Shown: one piece after another, positions 42,935-52,846 of the stretch
Layout of the letters: each line of letters opens with the position of its first letter
How positions within the stretch are numbered: the first letter of the stretch is position 1
NCBI RefSeq assembly: GCF_030116705.1
Contig: NZ_JAOTIK010000001.1
Location: forward strand, 744,001-808,000
Direction: 5' to 3'
From: Streptomyces sp. ML-6
GTDB lineage: Bacteria; Actinomycetota; Actinomycetes; Streptomycetales; Streptomycetaceae
Length of the DNA stretch: 64,000 bases
Notes under the pieces: generated by a model
What the model was told of the DNA's origin: nothing
Databases searched by the model: none
The model's input: the letters and a program-made list of their open reading frames with translations, nothing else
Position numbers and translations under genes: made by a program

Positions 42935-44238
42935 CGACGCGTTCCCATCCCCGGCCGGGCCGGGGCACGGTCGGCCGCCGCGGCTTTCTCCGCATCGGCG
43001 GCGGGGCCGCGGCGCTCGCCGCGCTTCCCCCCGTCCTGACGGCCTGCTCCGATTCGGGCGGCGGCTCCGGGAAGCTGCGCGTCGTCGGCGTCGCCGACCA
43101 GCAGAAGCCGATGGAGGACATGGTCGCGCGCTACCGCGCGTCCCACCCCGACGCCTCGTTCGCCACCTCCTTCGCGCCCACGGACCAGGTCCAGACGGTG
43201 GTGCGCACCCAGCTCGCCGGCGGCAACGCCCCGGACGTGCACGTGCTCTATCCCGGCAGCGGCAGTGCCATGTCCATGGTCGAGCTGGCCCGGGCCGGGC
43301 TGCTGGCCGATCTCAGCGGACAGAGCTGGACCGAGGAGGTCCCGAAGAATTTCCACCCCGCCTACCGGCACGAGGGCAGGACCTATCTGTATTCGGCGGG
43401 CAGCAGTGTCATCGGCGCCATCCACAACAAGAAGGTCTTCGCCGACGCCAAGGTCGAACCACCCCGGACCTGGAACGAACTCCTCGCCGTCTGCGCGAAA
43501 TTGAAGGCGAAGGGCGTGATCCCGATCGCGCTCGGCGCCCAGACCCCCTGGGTGACCCAGTTGATCACCTACGCCCTGGTCCCCAATGCCGTCTACGCGA
43601 AGAATCCCGGATTCGACGCCGAAATGGCCTCCGGCAAGGCACATTTCCGCGGTTCCGGATGGGCCGAGGCGATGGGCAGGTACAAGGAGCTGCAGCGCCG
43701 GGGTTTCTTCAACGACAACCCCAACGGGACGACGTACGAGCAGCAGACCTCGATGGTCGCCGGGGGCAGGGCGGCGATGGCCGTCCAGGTCTCCGCCGTG
43801 CTCGCCAACTTCCGCCAGGCCGCCCGGAACCCGGACGACCTCGGCATGTTCCCCTTCCCCGGCGGTGACGACGCCGGGAAGCTGTGGATCCCGGCGGGCA
43901 TCGTCGTCGGGGTCGGGATCTCCGCGCGGTCGAAGAAGTCGGCGGGGGCGAAGGCGTTCGTCGAGTTCCTCGGGAAGCAGGAGAACGTCGACCGCTGGGC
44001 GCAGTCCGTGGCCGCGATCCCGTTCAAGCGCGACTCCTCGACCAGGATCGATCCGGTCCTCGGCTCCTTCCTGCCCCTCATCGACGACAACCGTGCCGTC
44101 CCCTTCATGGACCAGAGCTGGCCCAACGCCGAGGTGCAGCCCGCCCACTTCGCCGCCGTGCAGGAACTGCTCGCGGACAAGACGGACGTCGACGGCGCGC
44201 TGGCCCGGATGGACGAGGCCTACGGGAAGGCACTGTGA
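42931..44238 (+). CDS. ABC sugar-binding lipoprotein
   Basis: A 435-residue extracellular solute-binding protein (family 1). The signal has twin arginines (GRRGFLRIGGG) and a lipobox LTAC with lipidated Cys39, so it is anchored outside on the membrane. The mature part has the family pattern (FAPTDQVQTVVRTQLAGGNAPDVHVLYPGSG, WNELLAVCAKLKAKGVIPIALG). It likely delivers rhamnose-containing oligosaccharides to the two permeases that follow. ATG 42931 has GAGGAGG 8 nt upstream and overlaps the rhamnosidase stop. Confidence 0.94.
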   Translation: MTTRSHPRPGRGTVGRRGFLRIGGGAAALAALPPVLTACSDSGGGSGKLRVVGVADQQKPMEDMVARYRASHPDASFATSFAPTDQVQTVVRTQLAGGNAPDVHVLYPGSGSAMSMVELARAGLLADLSGQSWTEEVPKNFHPAYRHEGRTYLYSAGSSVIGAIHNKKVFADAKVEPPRTWNELLAVCAKLKAKGVIPIALGAQTPWVTQLITYALVPNAVYAKNPGFDAEMASGKAHFRGSGWAEAMGRYKELQRRGFFNDNPNGTTYEQQTSMVAGGRAAMAVQVSAVLANFRQAARNPDDLGMFPFPGGDDAGKLWIPAGIVVGVGISARSKKSAGAKAFVEFLGKQENVDRWAQSVAAIPFKRDSSTRIDPVLGSFLPLIDDNRAVPFMDQSWPNAEVQPAHFAAVQELLADKTDVDGALARMDEAYGKAL

Positions 44239-45191
44239 CGAGCACCTCCGCCGAGGAACGCGCGGTCGCCGGGAAGCGGCCGGGGCCGCGCCCCGGCTCC
44301 GGCCGTCCGGCCCGGCGCCGCGACCACACCCTCCCGCCCCGGCTCTTCGTCGTGCCCGCGCTCCTCGTCTACGCGGTCGTCGTCCTCTATCCGAGCCTCG
44401 CCGGGGTGATGTACGCCTTCACCGACTGGTCCGGCATCGGCGGTTTCTCCTTCACCGGCCTGGACAACTTCCGCACCCTGCTCGACGACGACCGGGCCCT
44501 GGAGTCCGTCGGCAACACCCTGCTGCTGACCGTCGCCGTGGTCGTCGTCCAGAACGGCATCGGGCTGCTGCTCGCCCTCGGCGTCCACGCCCGCATCCGG
44601 TCCCGTGCCGTGCTGCGGCTGGTCTTCTTCGCGCCCGCGGTGGTCAGCCCGGTCATGGTCGCGATCCTGTGGAAGTACATCTACAACCCCGACAACGGCG
44701 CCGGGCTCAACGGGGTCCTCGGCGCGATCGGGCTCGGCGGGCTGCGCCAGGACTGGCTCGGCGACCCCTCGCTCGCCCTGTGGTCGGTGGCCGCGATGGT
44801 CGTGTGGCAGTACGCGGGCTACTCCATGGTCGTCTTCCTGGCCGGACTCCAGGGCGTGCCGGCCGAGCTCCACGAGGCGGCCCGCATCGACGGGGCGGGC
44901 CCCTGGCAGCGCTTCCGCTACGTCACCTGGCCCCTCCTGGCCCCGGCGCTGACGATCAACCTCATGCTGTCGACCATCGGCGGCCTCAAACTCTTCGACC
45001 AGGTGTACGCCGCCACGAACGGCGGCCCCGGCACCTCCAGCGAGACGCTGTCGACCGTGCTGTACAAGGAGGCCTTCGTCTACGGGAAGTTCGGGTACAG
45101 CACCGCGGTGGCCCTGGTCCTCGCCCTGTTCGTGGCCGCGGTGTCCCTGGTACAGCTCCGCTACCTGCGCGCGAGGGAGGTCACCGCGTGA
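44235..45191 (+). CDS. ABC sugar transporter permease 1 (MalF type)
   Basis: A 318-residue permease with six helices (first LFVVPALLVYAVVVLYPSLAGVMYAF). The EAA loop contacting the ATPase is ELHEAARIDGAGPWQRFRYVTWPLL. The GTG start overlaps the binding-protein stop (GTGA), and its own stop overlaps the next permease in the same way, so the three are tightly coupled. No ATPase gene is in the operon; Streptomyces CUT1 systems usually share the MsiK ATPase encoded elsewhere. Confidence 0.94.
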   Translation: MTSTSAEERAVAGKRPGPRPGSGRPARRRDHTLPPRLFVVPALLVYAVVVLYPSLAGVMYAFTDWSGIGGFSFTGLDNFRTLLDDDRALESVGNTLLLTVAVVVVQNGIGLLLALGVHARIRSRAVLRLVFFAPAVVSPVMVAILWKYIYNPDNGAGLNGVLGAIGLGGLRQDWLGDPSLALWSVAAMVVWQYAGYSMVVFLAGLQGVPAELHEAARIDGAGPWQRFRYVTWPLLAPALTINLMLSTIGGLKLFDQVYAATNGGPGTSSETLSTVLYKEAFVYGKFGYSTAVALVLALFVAAVSLVQLRYLRAREVTA

Positions 45192-46060
45192 GCGTCGCAA
45201 CGGCCCGCGGACCGGTGGGAGAGCGGCCCCGCGGCGGCCGCGGCCCGCGTTTCGGACGGTACGCCCTCGAACTGGTCATGATCGCCGTCGCGGTCGTCTT
45301 CCTCTTCCCGGTGTACGCCCTGGTCACCCTGGCGATGAAGGACCCCCGGCAGATCGCCGACTCGCCCCTGGCACCGCCCTCGCCGCCGACCTTCGACAAC
45401 TTCGGCCACGCCTGGTCCTCCGCGTCGCTGGGGCCCGCCCTGCTCAGCAGCACGGTCATCACCGCCGTCAGTCTGCTGCTCCTCGTCGTCCTCGGCTCCA
45501 CGGGCGCCCACTACCTCGCGCGCCGGGCCCGCGGCCTCGGCTACGGGCTGTACGTCCTGTTCCTGCTGGGCATCGTGCTGCCGTTCCAGCTCGGCATGAT
45601 CCCGCTCTACAAACTCGTCGACGACCTGGGCTGGCTCGGTACGTACCACGGCATGGTGCTCTTCTACACCGGCATCCAGCTGCCGTTCACCGTCTTCCTG
45701 TACACCGGTTTCATCCGTGCGCTGCCGCAGGACTACGCCCAGGCCGCGCTGATCGACGGCTGCAACCACCGGCAGGCCTTCGCCCGGGTGGTCTTCCCCC
45801 TGCTGCGCCCCATCACCGGCACCGTGATCATCCTGAACGCCGTGTTCGTCTGGAACGACTTCTTCACCCCGCTGCTGTACCTGGGCGGTTCCGGCCGGGA
45901 GACCGTGCCGGTGGGCATCTTCGCCTTCGTCGGGCAGTACGTCTCCGACTACGGCCTCGTCTTCGCGGGGCTGGTGCTCGCCGCCCTGCCGATCCTGGTG
46001 GTCTTCGTGCTCCTCCAGCGCTACGTGATCAAGGGTTTCGCAGGCGGCCTCAAGGGGTGA
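45188..46060 (+). CDS. ABC sugar transporter permease 2 (MalG type)
   Basis: A 290-residue permease with six helices and EAA loop DYAQAALIDGCNHRQAFARVVFPLL. It starts with GTG overlapping the preceding stop. N-terminal YALELVMIAVAVVFLFPVYALVTLAMK and the segment PPTFDNFGHAW are typical of CarD/MalG-type permeases. With the preceding permease it forms the membrane channel of the rhamnoside importer. The last gene of the operon begins 9 bases downstream. Confidence 0.94.
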   Translation: MSVATARGPVGERPRGGRGPRFGRYALELVMIAVAVVFLFPVYALVTLAMKDPRQIADSPLAPPSPPTFDNFGHAWSSASLGPALLSSTVITAVSLLLLVVLGSTGAHYLARRARGLGYGLYVLFLLGIVLPFQLGMIPLYKLVDDLGWLGTYHGMVLFYTGIQLPFTVFLYTGFIRALPQDYAQAALIDGCNHRQAFARVVFPLLRPITGTVIILNAVFVWNDFFTPLLYLGGSGRETVPVGIFAFVGQYVSDYGLVFAGLVLAALPILVVFVLLQRYVIKGFAGGLKG

Positions 46061-46069
46061 GGACCTCCC

Positions 46070-49000
46070 ATGGCACATCCCGGACACCGGCCCCTCCCGC
46101 CGGGCCTGGCGGCCGCGTTCGCCGATCCGCCGCGCGCCTTCTCCCCCGTCGCCATCTGGTGGTGGAGCGGGGAGCGGCTCGAACGGTCCCGGCTGCGGGC
46201 CCAGCTGGAGCGCTTCACCGAGGGCGGGGTGCACCAGCTCGTCCTGCTCAACCTGGCGCCGTCGGGCCCGCTGTTCGGTTCCGACGCCGATGATCCGCCC
46301 TTCCTCTCCGACGCCTGGTGGGCGCTGCTCGACGGGGTGTGCGAGGACGCCCGCGAACTGGGGGTGGGGCTCTGGTTCTACGACCAGCTCGGCTTCTCCG
46401 GCGCCGATCTCCAGGCCCGTCTCGTCGACGAACGGCCCGACCGCGCCGGGCGCCGGCTCGGCCGTACCCGCGCCGTGGTCGAGTCCTCGGCCGCCCGGCC
46501 CGGGCAGCTGCGCTGTCCCCCCGGCGCCCGACCCCTGGCGGGCGGTGCCGAACCGGTCGACGGCGAGGGCCGGGGCACCGGCCCCGCGGTGCCGGTTCCG
46601 GTGGCCGACGGGGTGGTGCGGGCGCCCGGCCCCGGACGCTGGCGCCTGACCCTCCATCACCACGACGCGCTCGGTTTTGACTACCTCGGCGAGGAGGCGT
46701 GCGCGGCGCTGCTGGACCGAGTGCACGGGGAGTTCGGGCGCCGGCTCGGCGACCGCCTCGGGACCGTCGTCGTCGGTTCGTTCCAGGACGAGCTGCCCGC
46801 CCTGCCCACCTGGTCCACCGGTTTCGCCGCGTCGTTCCTGCACCGCCACGGGTACGACGTCACCGCACGGCTCGACGCCCTGTACACCGACGGCACGGAC
46901 CCGGACGCCCACCGGGTCCGCCGCGACTACCACGACACCCGTGCCGAACTGGCCGAGGCGGCGTTCTTCCGGCCGCTGGCCGCCTGGCACGAGCGGCACG
47001 GCCTGCTCGTCGGCTGCGACCAGCAGGACCCCGCCCGGGCCGGGCACCCCGTCGGGGGCGTGCGGCTGTACGCCGACTACGCCCGTACCCACCGCTGGTT
47101 CTCGGCCCCCGGCTGCGACCACCACGGCGACGCCCGCGTCCACTCCTCGCTCGCCCACCTCTACGGCCGCCCCCGCACCTGGATCGAGGCGTTCCACTCC
47201 ACCGGCTGGGGCGGGACGTTGGAGGAGACGTTCGACTGGCTGCTGCCGTGGCTGCGGGCCGGGGCGACGCTCTACAACCCGCACGCGGTCTACTACACGA
47301 CCAAGGGCGGCTGGTGGGAGTGGGCGCCGCCCGCGACCGACTGGCGGCAGCCGTACTGGCGCCACCACCGGGTCCTCGCCGACGCGGTGGCCCGGCTGTG
47401 CGCGGCCTTGAGCCCGGGCCGCCACCTGTGCGACGTCGCGATCCTGCTGCCGACCGCCACGGCCCAGGCCGGCACCGCCCTGGACGGGGTCACCGACGCG
47501 GCGGCGCAGGCCCAGTCGGTGTATCTCGGCCTCGTGGGGGAGATGTCCTGGTTCCGCACCCGGCCGGGCGCCCTGGACCGGCTGGGGCTGGACGCCGATG
47601 TCGTCGACGACGCCTCCCTGGCCCGTGCCCGGCTCTCCCGGTCCCCCGACGGGGTGCGGCTGGAGGTGGCGGACGAGGCGTACGGCACGGTCGTGCTGCC
47701 CGCGTGCACCGTCGTCGAGCGGGAGACGGCGCACCGGCTCGTCGAGTTCGCCTCGGCCGGCGGTCGGCTGATCGCGCTCGGCGCGCTTCCCGAGCATCTC
47801 GTCGGCCCGGGTCCGGCGGCCGTCACCGCGGCCGGGCTGCGGGCCTGTTTCGCGGACGGCCGGGCCGTGCACGTACCGGCCTCGGACGACCCGGAGGGTT
47901 CCCTGGCCGCCGCGCTGGCCGGGGCGGTCCAGGCCGTCCGCGCCCCGGTGCCCGCGCTCGCGCGCCGGGTGGACGGTGCCACGGTGGTGTTCCTGACCGC
48001 GGGCAGCCCCCGGGCGACCCGGGCGGGCGTCGCCGCCCCCGACGAGCGGGGTGCCGCGCTGGGCTGGCTGGACGCCCGTTACGACTTCGATCCCGGCCGC
48101 TACGCGCGAAGTGCCCGGGTGCGGGTGCGGGACGTGGCGGGGCCCGCGGTCCTGCTGGACCCGTTCGGCGGGGCGCCGCGGACCCTGCCGGCGGTGCCCT
48201 CGGCCGACGACGCCCGCGCCGTGGAGGTCGAGGTCCCCTTCGACACGGGACCGGCGGCGCTGCTGGTCTTCCCGGCCGGGAACGGGCCCCCGGCGGCCCC
48301 CTTGCCCCCGTCCTCCCCCGCCGGGTCCGGTGCGGACGCGGCCGTCGTCACCGTCGAGGTCCCCCCGGACGCGGACTGGCGGATGACGCTCGTCCCGACC
48401 CTCGACGACACCTGGGGCGACTTCGCCCGCCCCGCCACGGGTCCGCCGCGCGCCGGCCCGGCGGTCACCGAGTACCGGACCTTCGGGCACCGGGTGGAGG
48501 CGGCGGGCGAGGACGGTGTGCGGGATGGCTGGGCGGGGACGGAAGGGGCCCGCCGGGCACGGGCCACGGTGCACGCGACGTTCGGTCCGCGGGCGGTCGT
48601 CTCCCGCGGGGCCCCAGGGCGGGGCCGCCCGTCGGTCCTCGAATGGTCCGATTCGCTGGGCGTGCGCAAGGACCCGGTGCACCGCGCCGTGCTGGGGCCG
48701 AAGGGGCATGTGCCCGAGGAGTTCGCGCACCTGGGCCACGCGGTCGCCGGGGAGCCGGTGCGGCTGCGTACGGTGCTGCACCTCGACGAGGACTTCGACG
48801 GGCACCTCGCGGTCGGGGCCGCGGCGGCGAAGAGCGTCCGGCTCGACGGCGTGCCCGTGCCCCTGGACGACCGGGGTCATCTCGCGATGGGCCGGGTGCG
48901 GGCGGCGGCCGGCCCCCGGCCGCTCCGCCTCGACCTGGTCCCCGACCGGGACTGCGTGCTGCGGGCGCACCTGGCGCTCGTCCGCGACCCGGAGCGCTAC

Positions 49001-50149
49001 GGGCGCCCGGAGTGGATCCTCGCCCCCGGGACGGTGGGCACGACGCTGCGCCTGCCGGTCCTCCCCGTCCGGGCCGTGGTCCAGCTGGCCTCCCGGGTGC
49101 CCTGCGCGCTGCGGGTGAACGGGCGGCTCGTGGGCAGGCAGGGCGGCTTCGACCCGTACGCCGAGCACGCGGTCCCCCGGGTGCGCCGGTACGACGTGGC
49201 GGCGGCCCTGCGCCCCGGCGACAACGACATCACCGTGGAGACGTCCGGCGAGGGCGAGCGCGCGGTCCTCGTGGACGCGGTCCTCGACGACGGGGCCGGG
49301 GGCCGGGTGGTGACGCTGCACAGCGACGCCACGTGGTGGAGCGGAGGAGCCCGGGGGCGCGAGCCGGTCGCGGTGCGCCGCGAGCCGGTGGGCGACCCCG
49401 CGGCCCTGCATCTGCGCCGCCGCCCGCACCCGCTGCCGGGGGCCCGCTGGCTGGACCCGGACGCGGACGACGGCACGGTGGTGCCGGTCCGGTTCGCGGT
49501 CCCCGGCCACCGGGCCGCCGTGGAGTGGCTGTGGTGCCTGCTGCCGCCCGGCGCGACCCGGCTGGCGGTGCCGGTGCACGGCGGGGTCACGGTGTACGTG
49601 GACGGCGTCGAGCACGCCGCCGAGGTGGGCGCCGTCGGGGAGCGGGGGGTGCGCACCGTGACGGTCGAGCTGCCGGCCGACGGGCCGCACGGACCGCGGA
49701 CCGCGGCCCTGCGCCTGCGCACCCGCCCCGGCCGGGAGGGCGGTGCCGCGCTGGCCGGCCCGCTGCGCTGCACGGTCGGTCCCGGGCTGATCCGCCTCGG
49801 CGACTGGGAGACCCTGGGCCTGGCCGAGTACAGCGGCGGGGTGCGCTACAGCCGTGAGATGACGGTGCCCGAGGGGGCCGCCGGGGGACGCGTCCTGCTC
49901 GACCTCGGGCGGGTCCGGGGGACGGCGGAGGTGCGGATCGGCGGAGCGGCCGCCGGGGTGCGGGTGTGTTCCCCGTACGTGTTCGATCTGACGGGACTGG
50001 CCGGTCCCGGCACCCACACCGTCGACATCACCGTGTTCGGGACGCTGGCGCCCCGGCTGGACGCGACGAGCCCGACGCATTTCGTCTTCCCCGGGCAGCG
50101 CATGAGCGGACTGTGGGGCCCCGTACGGCTGCGAGTGGAAGGGAGGTGA
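46070..50149 (+). CDS. GH106-like alpha-L-rhamnosidase
   Basis: A 1359-residue protein with no signal peptide. It opens PPRAFSPVAIWWWSGERLERSRLRAQLERFTEGGVHQLVLLNLAPSGPLFGSD, the start of the GH106/'glycosyl hydrolase' TIM-barrel type, with GSFQDELPALPTWSTGF and RTWIEAFHSTGWGGTLEETFDWL carrying candidate acidic catalytic residues. The remainder is beta-sandwich material, ending in a galactose-binding-like domain (VLLDLGRVRGTAEVRIGGAAAGV...FDLTGLAGPGTHTVDITVFGTL). Together with GH78 and the importer it points to degradation of rhamnose-rich pectin fragments or rhamnosides. The assignment to GH106 is by resemblance; exact linkage unknown. GAGGACC precedes the ATG. Confidence 0.83.
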   Translation: MAHPGHRPLPPGLAAAFADPPRAFSPVAIWWWSGERLERSRLRAQLERFTEGGVHQLVLLNLAPSGPLFGSDADDPPFLSDAWWALLDGVCEDARELGVGLWFYDQLGFSGADLQARLVDERPDRAGRRLGRTRAVVESSAARPGQLRCPPGARPLAGGAEPVDGEGRGTGPAVPVPVADGVVRAPGPGRWRLTLHHHDALGFDYLGEEACAALLDRVHGEFGRRLGDRLGTVVVGSFQDELPALPTWSTGFAASFLHRHGYDVTARLDALYTDGTDPDAHRVRRDYHDTRAELAEAAFFRPLAAWHERHGLLVGCDQQDPARAGHPVGGVRLYADYARTHRWFSAPGCDHHGDARVHSSLAHLYGRPRTWIEAFHSTGWGGTLEETFDWLLPWLRAGATLYNPHAVYYTTKGGWWEWAPPATDWRQPYWRHHRVLADAVARLCAALSPGRHLCDVAILLPTATAQAGTALDGVTDAAAQAQSVYLGLVGEMSWFRTRPGALDRLGLDADVVDDASLARARLSRSPDGVRLEVADEAYGTVVLPACTVVERETAHRLVEFASAGGRLIALGALPEHLVGPGPAAVTAAGLRACFADGRAVHVPASDDPEGSLAAALAGAVQAVRAPVPALARRVDGATVVFLTAGSPRATRAGVAAPDERGAALGWLDARYDFDPGRYARSARVRVRDVAGPAVLLDPFGGAPRTLPAVPSADDARAVEVEVPFDTGPAALLVFPAGNGPPAAPLPPSSPAGSGADAAVVTVEVPPDADWRMTLVPTLDDTWGDFARPATGPPRAGPAVTEYRTFGHRVEAAGEDGVRDGWAGTEGARRARATVHATFGPRAVVSRGAPGRGRPSVLEWSDSLGVRKDPVHRAVLGPKGHVPEEFAHLGHAVAGEPVRLRTVLHLDEDFDGHLAVGAAAAKSVRLDGVPVPLDDRGHLAMGRVRAAAGPRPLRLDLVPDRDCVLRAHLALVRDPERYGRPEWILAPGTVGTTLRLPVLPVRAVVQLASRVPCALRVNGRLVGRQGGFDPYAEHAVPRVRRYDVAAALRPGDNDITVETSGEGERAVLVDAVLDDGAGGRVVTLHSDATWWSGGARGREPVAVRREPVGDPAALHLRRRPHPLPGARWLDPDADDGTVVPVRFAVPGHRAAVEWLWCLLPPGATRLAVPVHGGVTVYVDGVEHAAEVGAVGERGVRTVTVELPADGPHGPRTAALRLRTRPGREGGAALAGPLRCTVGPGLIRLGDWETLGLAEYSGGVRYSREMTVPEGAAGGRVLLDLGRVRGTAEVRIGGAAAGVRVCSPYVFDLTGLAGPGTHTVDITVFGTLAPRLDATSPTHFVFPGQRMSGLWGPVRLRVEGR

Positions 50150-50240
50150 CGGGGCGGTGGGCCGGTCAGAGCCCGGTGCGGGACGGCGTGCGCCGGGCGG
50201 GAACCGTTCGGTCCCCTCCCGGGCTTCGCCGCGTACGGCA

Positions 50241-50259
50241 GCGGGGTCGGCGACCCCGC
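50241..50259 (+). terminator. Hairpin after rhamnoside operon
   Basis: Eight-bp stem GCGGGGTC/GACCCCGC with a three-base loop, in the 241-base gap between convergent genes. Confidence 0.45.
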
Positions 50260-50390
50260 GACAGCCCGTACCGCTGCGGCCGACCCGTGTTCCCCGCCGT
50301 GCGCCGGCGTGCGCCGTGAGAGGGGTGCGGCCCGGTCCGCCGGACGGCTCCTGCCACCGGTGGACCGGGCGGTTCACGGACGGGGCGGGG

Positions 50391-51758
50391 TCACGCCGGG
50401 TCGCCCGCGGCGACCGGGGACCGCTTCACCGTCCGCTCCTCGTCCCGGCTGCGGGTGAGGTCGCGGCCGAGGGTCTCCCGGGTGACCGCCACGGTGACCG
50501 TGGTGACCACGGCCGCCGCGCAGAGGTAGAGGCTGACGGGCGTGGAGGAGCCGAATTCGCGGAGGAGTTCGACGGCGATGATCGGTGCGAGGGCCCCGGC
50601 GACGATGGAGGCGAGCTGGGAGCCCATGGAGGCGCCGGAGTAGCGGACCTTGGTGTCGAACATCTCGGAGATGAACGCGGCCTGCGGCCCGTACATCGCG
50701 CCGTGCAGCACCAGGCCGGCGGTGACGGCCAGGGTGATCACGGCGAACGACTCGGAGTCGACGAGGGCGAAGAAGGCGAACGCCCAGACGGCCATGCCCA
50801 CGGAGCCGATCAGGGTGACCGGGCGGCGTCCGATCCGGTCGGACAGCGCGCCCCACGCCGGGATGGTGACGAAGTGGACGGCGGAGCCGATCAGGACGGC
50901 GTTGAGCGCGGTGCTCTTGGGCAGTTCCAGGTGCGTGGTGACGTACACGAGCACGAAGGAGGTCAGGATGTAGTACGAGATGTTCTCGCCGAAGCGGACC
51001 CCGATGGCCGAGAGGACCTCGCGCCAGCTGCGCCGGAACACCTGGACGACGGGGGCCTGTTCCTTGACCCCCCGGGCGGCTTCCGCCTCCGCCCTGGCCT
51101 GCGCCTCCAGGAACACCGGGGACTCCGAGACCGACACCCGGATCCACAGCCCGATCACCACGAGGAGCCCGGACAGCAGGAACGGGATGCGCCAGCCCCA
51201 GGACTGGAAGGCGGCTTCCGACTGGAACGAGGCCAGCAGCGCCAGGACCCCGGTGGCCAGGAGGTTCCCGCCCGGGGCGCCGCCCTGCGGCCAGGACGCC
51301 CAGAAACCGCGGTGCTTGTCCCCGCCGTGCTCGGAGACGATCAGCACGGCGCCGCCCCACTCGCCGCCCAGCGCGAAGCCCTGCACCAGCCGGAGCACGG
51401 TCAGCAGGATCGGCGCCCCGACACCGAGGGTCTCGTAGGTGGGCAGCAGGCCCATGGCGAAGGTCGAGCCGCCCATCATCAGGAGGCTGACGACCAGCAG
51501 TTTCTTGCGGCCGATCTTGTCGCCGAAGTGGCCGAAGACGATGCCGCCCAGCGGCCGGGCCAGGAATCCGATCGCGTAGGTGACGAAGGCGATCAGGGTA
51601 CCCACCAGCGGGTCGGCGGAGGGGAAGAACAGCGTGTTGAACACCAGCGCGGCGGCCGAACCGTACAGGAAGAAGTCGTACCACTCGATGGTGGTGCCGA
51701 TCAGGCTCGCGGCGACGATGCGGCCGATGCCGCCTCTCGGCCTGGGGGTGTCAGACAT
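50391..51758 (-). CDS. MFS metabolite:H+ symporter (MHS family)
   Basis: A 455-residue 12-helix transporter. Signatures are IGTTIEWYDFFLYGSAAALVFN at the start, GHFGDKIGRKKLLV between helices 2 and 3, GFALGGEWGGAVLIVSEH in helix 4 and GALSDRIGRRPVTLIG in the second half, the pattern of the MHS family that takes up carboxylic acids (citrate, shikimate, proline/betaine, 3-hydroxybutyrate-like). The ATG at 51758 has only a weak GGTGA ribosome site 5 nt upstream. It is 68 bases behind a 3-hydroxybutyrate dehydrogenase gene on the same strand, so uptake of 3-hydroxybutyrate or a related acid is a reasonable inference. Confidence 0.9.
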   Translation of the reverse strand: MSDTPRPRGGIGRIVAASLIGTTIEWYDFFLYGSAAALVFNTLFFPSADPLVGTLIAFVTYAIGFLARPLGGIVFGHFGDKIGRKKLLVVSLLMMGGSTFAMGLLPTYETLGVGAPILLTVLRLVQGFALGGEWGGAVLIVSEHGGDKHRGFWASWPQGGAPGGNLLATGVLALLASFQSEAAFQSWGWRIPFLLSGLLVVIGLWIRVSVSESPVFLEAQARAEAEAARGVKEQAPVVQVFRRSWREVLSAIGVRFGENISYYILTSFVLVYVTTHLELPKSTALNAVLIGSAVHFVTIPAWGALSDRIGRRPVTLIGSVGMAVWAFAFFALVDSESFAVITLAVTAGLVLHGAMYGPQAAFISEMFDTKVRYSGASMGSQLASIVAGALAPIIAVELLREFGSSTPVSLYLCAAAVVTTVTVAVTRETLGRDLTRSRDEERTVKRSPVAAGDPA

Positions 51759-51826
51759 GGATTCACCGGGTTTCACGAGTGGGGACGGAAGGGCGTGGTG
51801 CGGGGTGGTACGGGACGGGAAGCGGT

Positions 51827-52618
51827 TCAGCCGGCGGTCCAGCCGCCGTCGAGCGGCAGGGACGCCCCGGTGAGGCAGCTCGTGTGGGGACCGCACAGCC
51901 ACAGGACGGCGGCGGCGACCTCCTCGGCCTCCAGGAGCCGCTTGACCGGTGAGCGGGCCAGCATGACGTCGGAGAGCACGTCGTCCTCGCTGATGCCGTG
52001 CGCGGCGGCCTGGTCCCGGATCTGGCCCTCGACGAGCGGGGTGCGGACGTATCCGGGGTTGACGCAGTTGCTGGTGACGCCGTGGGGGGCGCCCTCGATC
52101 GCGGCGACCTTGCTCAGCCCCTCCAGGCCGTGCTTGGCCGCGACGTAGGCGGACTTGTAGGCACTGGCCCGCAGCCCGTGGACGCTGGAGATGTTGACGA
52201 TCCGGCCCCAGCCCCGTCCGTACATGTGCGGCAGGACCCGTCGCATGAGCAGGAACGGGGCGGTGACCATCACCTTCTGGATCAGTTCGAAACGCTCCGG
52301 CGGGAACTCCGTGAGCGGGGCCACGTGCTGCAGACCGGCGTTGTTGACCAGGATGTCGACCTCGGTGGGGAGGAGGTCGACGGCGGCCCGGTCCGCGAGG
52401 TCGGCCACGTGGACCGGGCCGCCGGTGAGCTCCGCCACCGCACCGGCCGCCGCGGCGTCCCGGTCGACCACGTGCACGGTGGCTCCCGCCTGTGCCAGGG
52501 CGAGCACACAGGCCCGGCCGATGCCGCTGCCGCCGCCGGTCACGAGGGCCGTGCGTCCGTTCAGGTCGACCGCGGCGGGCGGCGGCAGCGGGGCCGGGGT
52601 GGGAAATGTGTTCGTCAT
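51827..52618 (-). CDS. bdhA: 3-hydroxybutyrate dehydrogenase (SDR)
   Basis: A 263-residue SDR. Cofactor motif TGGGSGIG, NNAG at the middle, catalytic Ser in NISSVHGLRASAYKSAYVAAKHG with Tyr and Lys in YVAAK. The segments SVHGLRAS..KSAYVAAKHGLEGL and CVNPGYVRTPLVEGQI are typical of D-3-hydroxybutyrate dehydrogenases, which oxidise 3-hydroxybutyrate to acetoacetate with NAD. The ATG at 52618 lacks a ribosome site but follows TACTGT by 8 nt, so translation may be leaderless. It is first in an operon with the MHS transporter. Symbol assigned by resemblance and context. Confidence 0.85.
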   Translation of the reverse strand: MTNTFPTPAPLPPPAAVDLNGRTALVTGGGSGIGRACVLALAQAGATVHVVDRDAAAAGAVAELTGGPVHVADLADRAAVDLLPTEVDILVNNAGLQHVAPLTEFPPERFELIQKVMVTAPFLLMRRVLPHMYGRGWGRIVNISSVHGLRASAYKSAYVAAKHGLEGLSKVAAIEGAPHGVTSNCVNPGYVRTPLVEGQIRDQAAAHGISEDDVLSDVMLARSPVKRLLEAEEVAAAVLWLCGPHTSCLTGASLPLDGGWTAG

Positions 52619-52846
52619 GGCCGGAAACAGTAAGGAGCGCCCCGGGTTCGTCCCATGTGATGGACCGCTACAAAGCAATGGCCTTCGATGGGGCTCTCCG
52701 CCACAGTCCGGCCGGAGGCGGTGCGTGGCGGGGCGCCGTCCGTCGGTTCCGTCCTTCCCGCGGATCGGCCACAGCCGGAGCGACGACGGCCGGACCGCGA
52801 AGGGCGATCCGGCCGGGTCGGGACGGTGGCGGCGCGGTGGTGCCGG

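Noticed and set aside
45161..50377. 1738-residue reverse open frame and similar long ones at 14232-17693 and 10788-13409
   Set aside because: Low-complexity Gly/Arg/Val/Gln-rich translations with no motifs, lying opposite well-defined genes.
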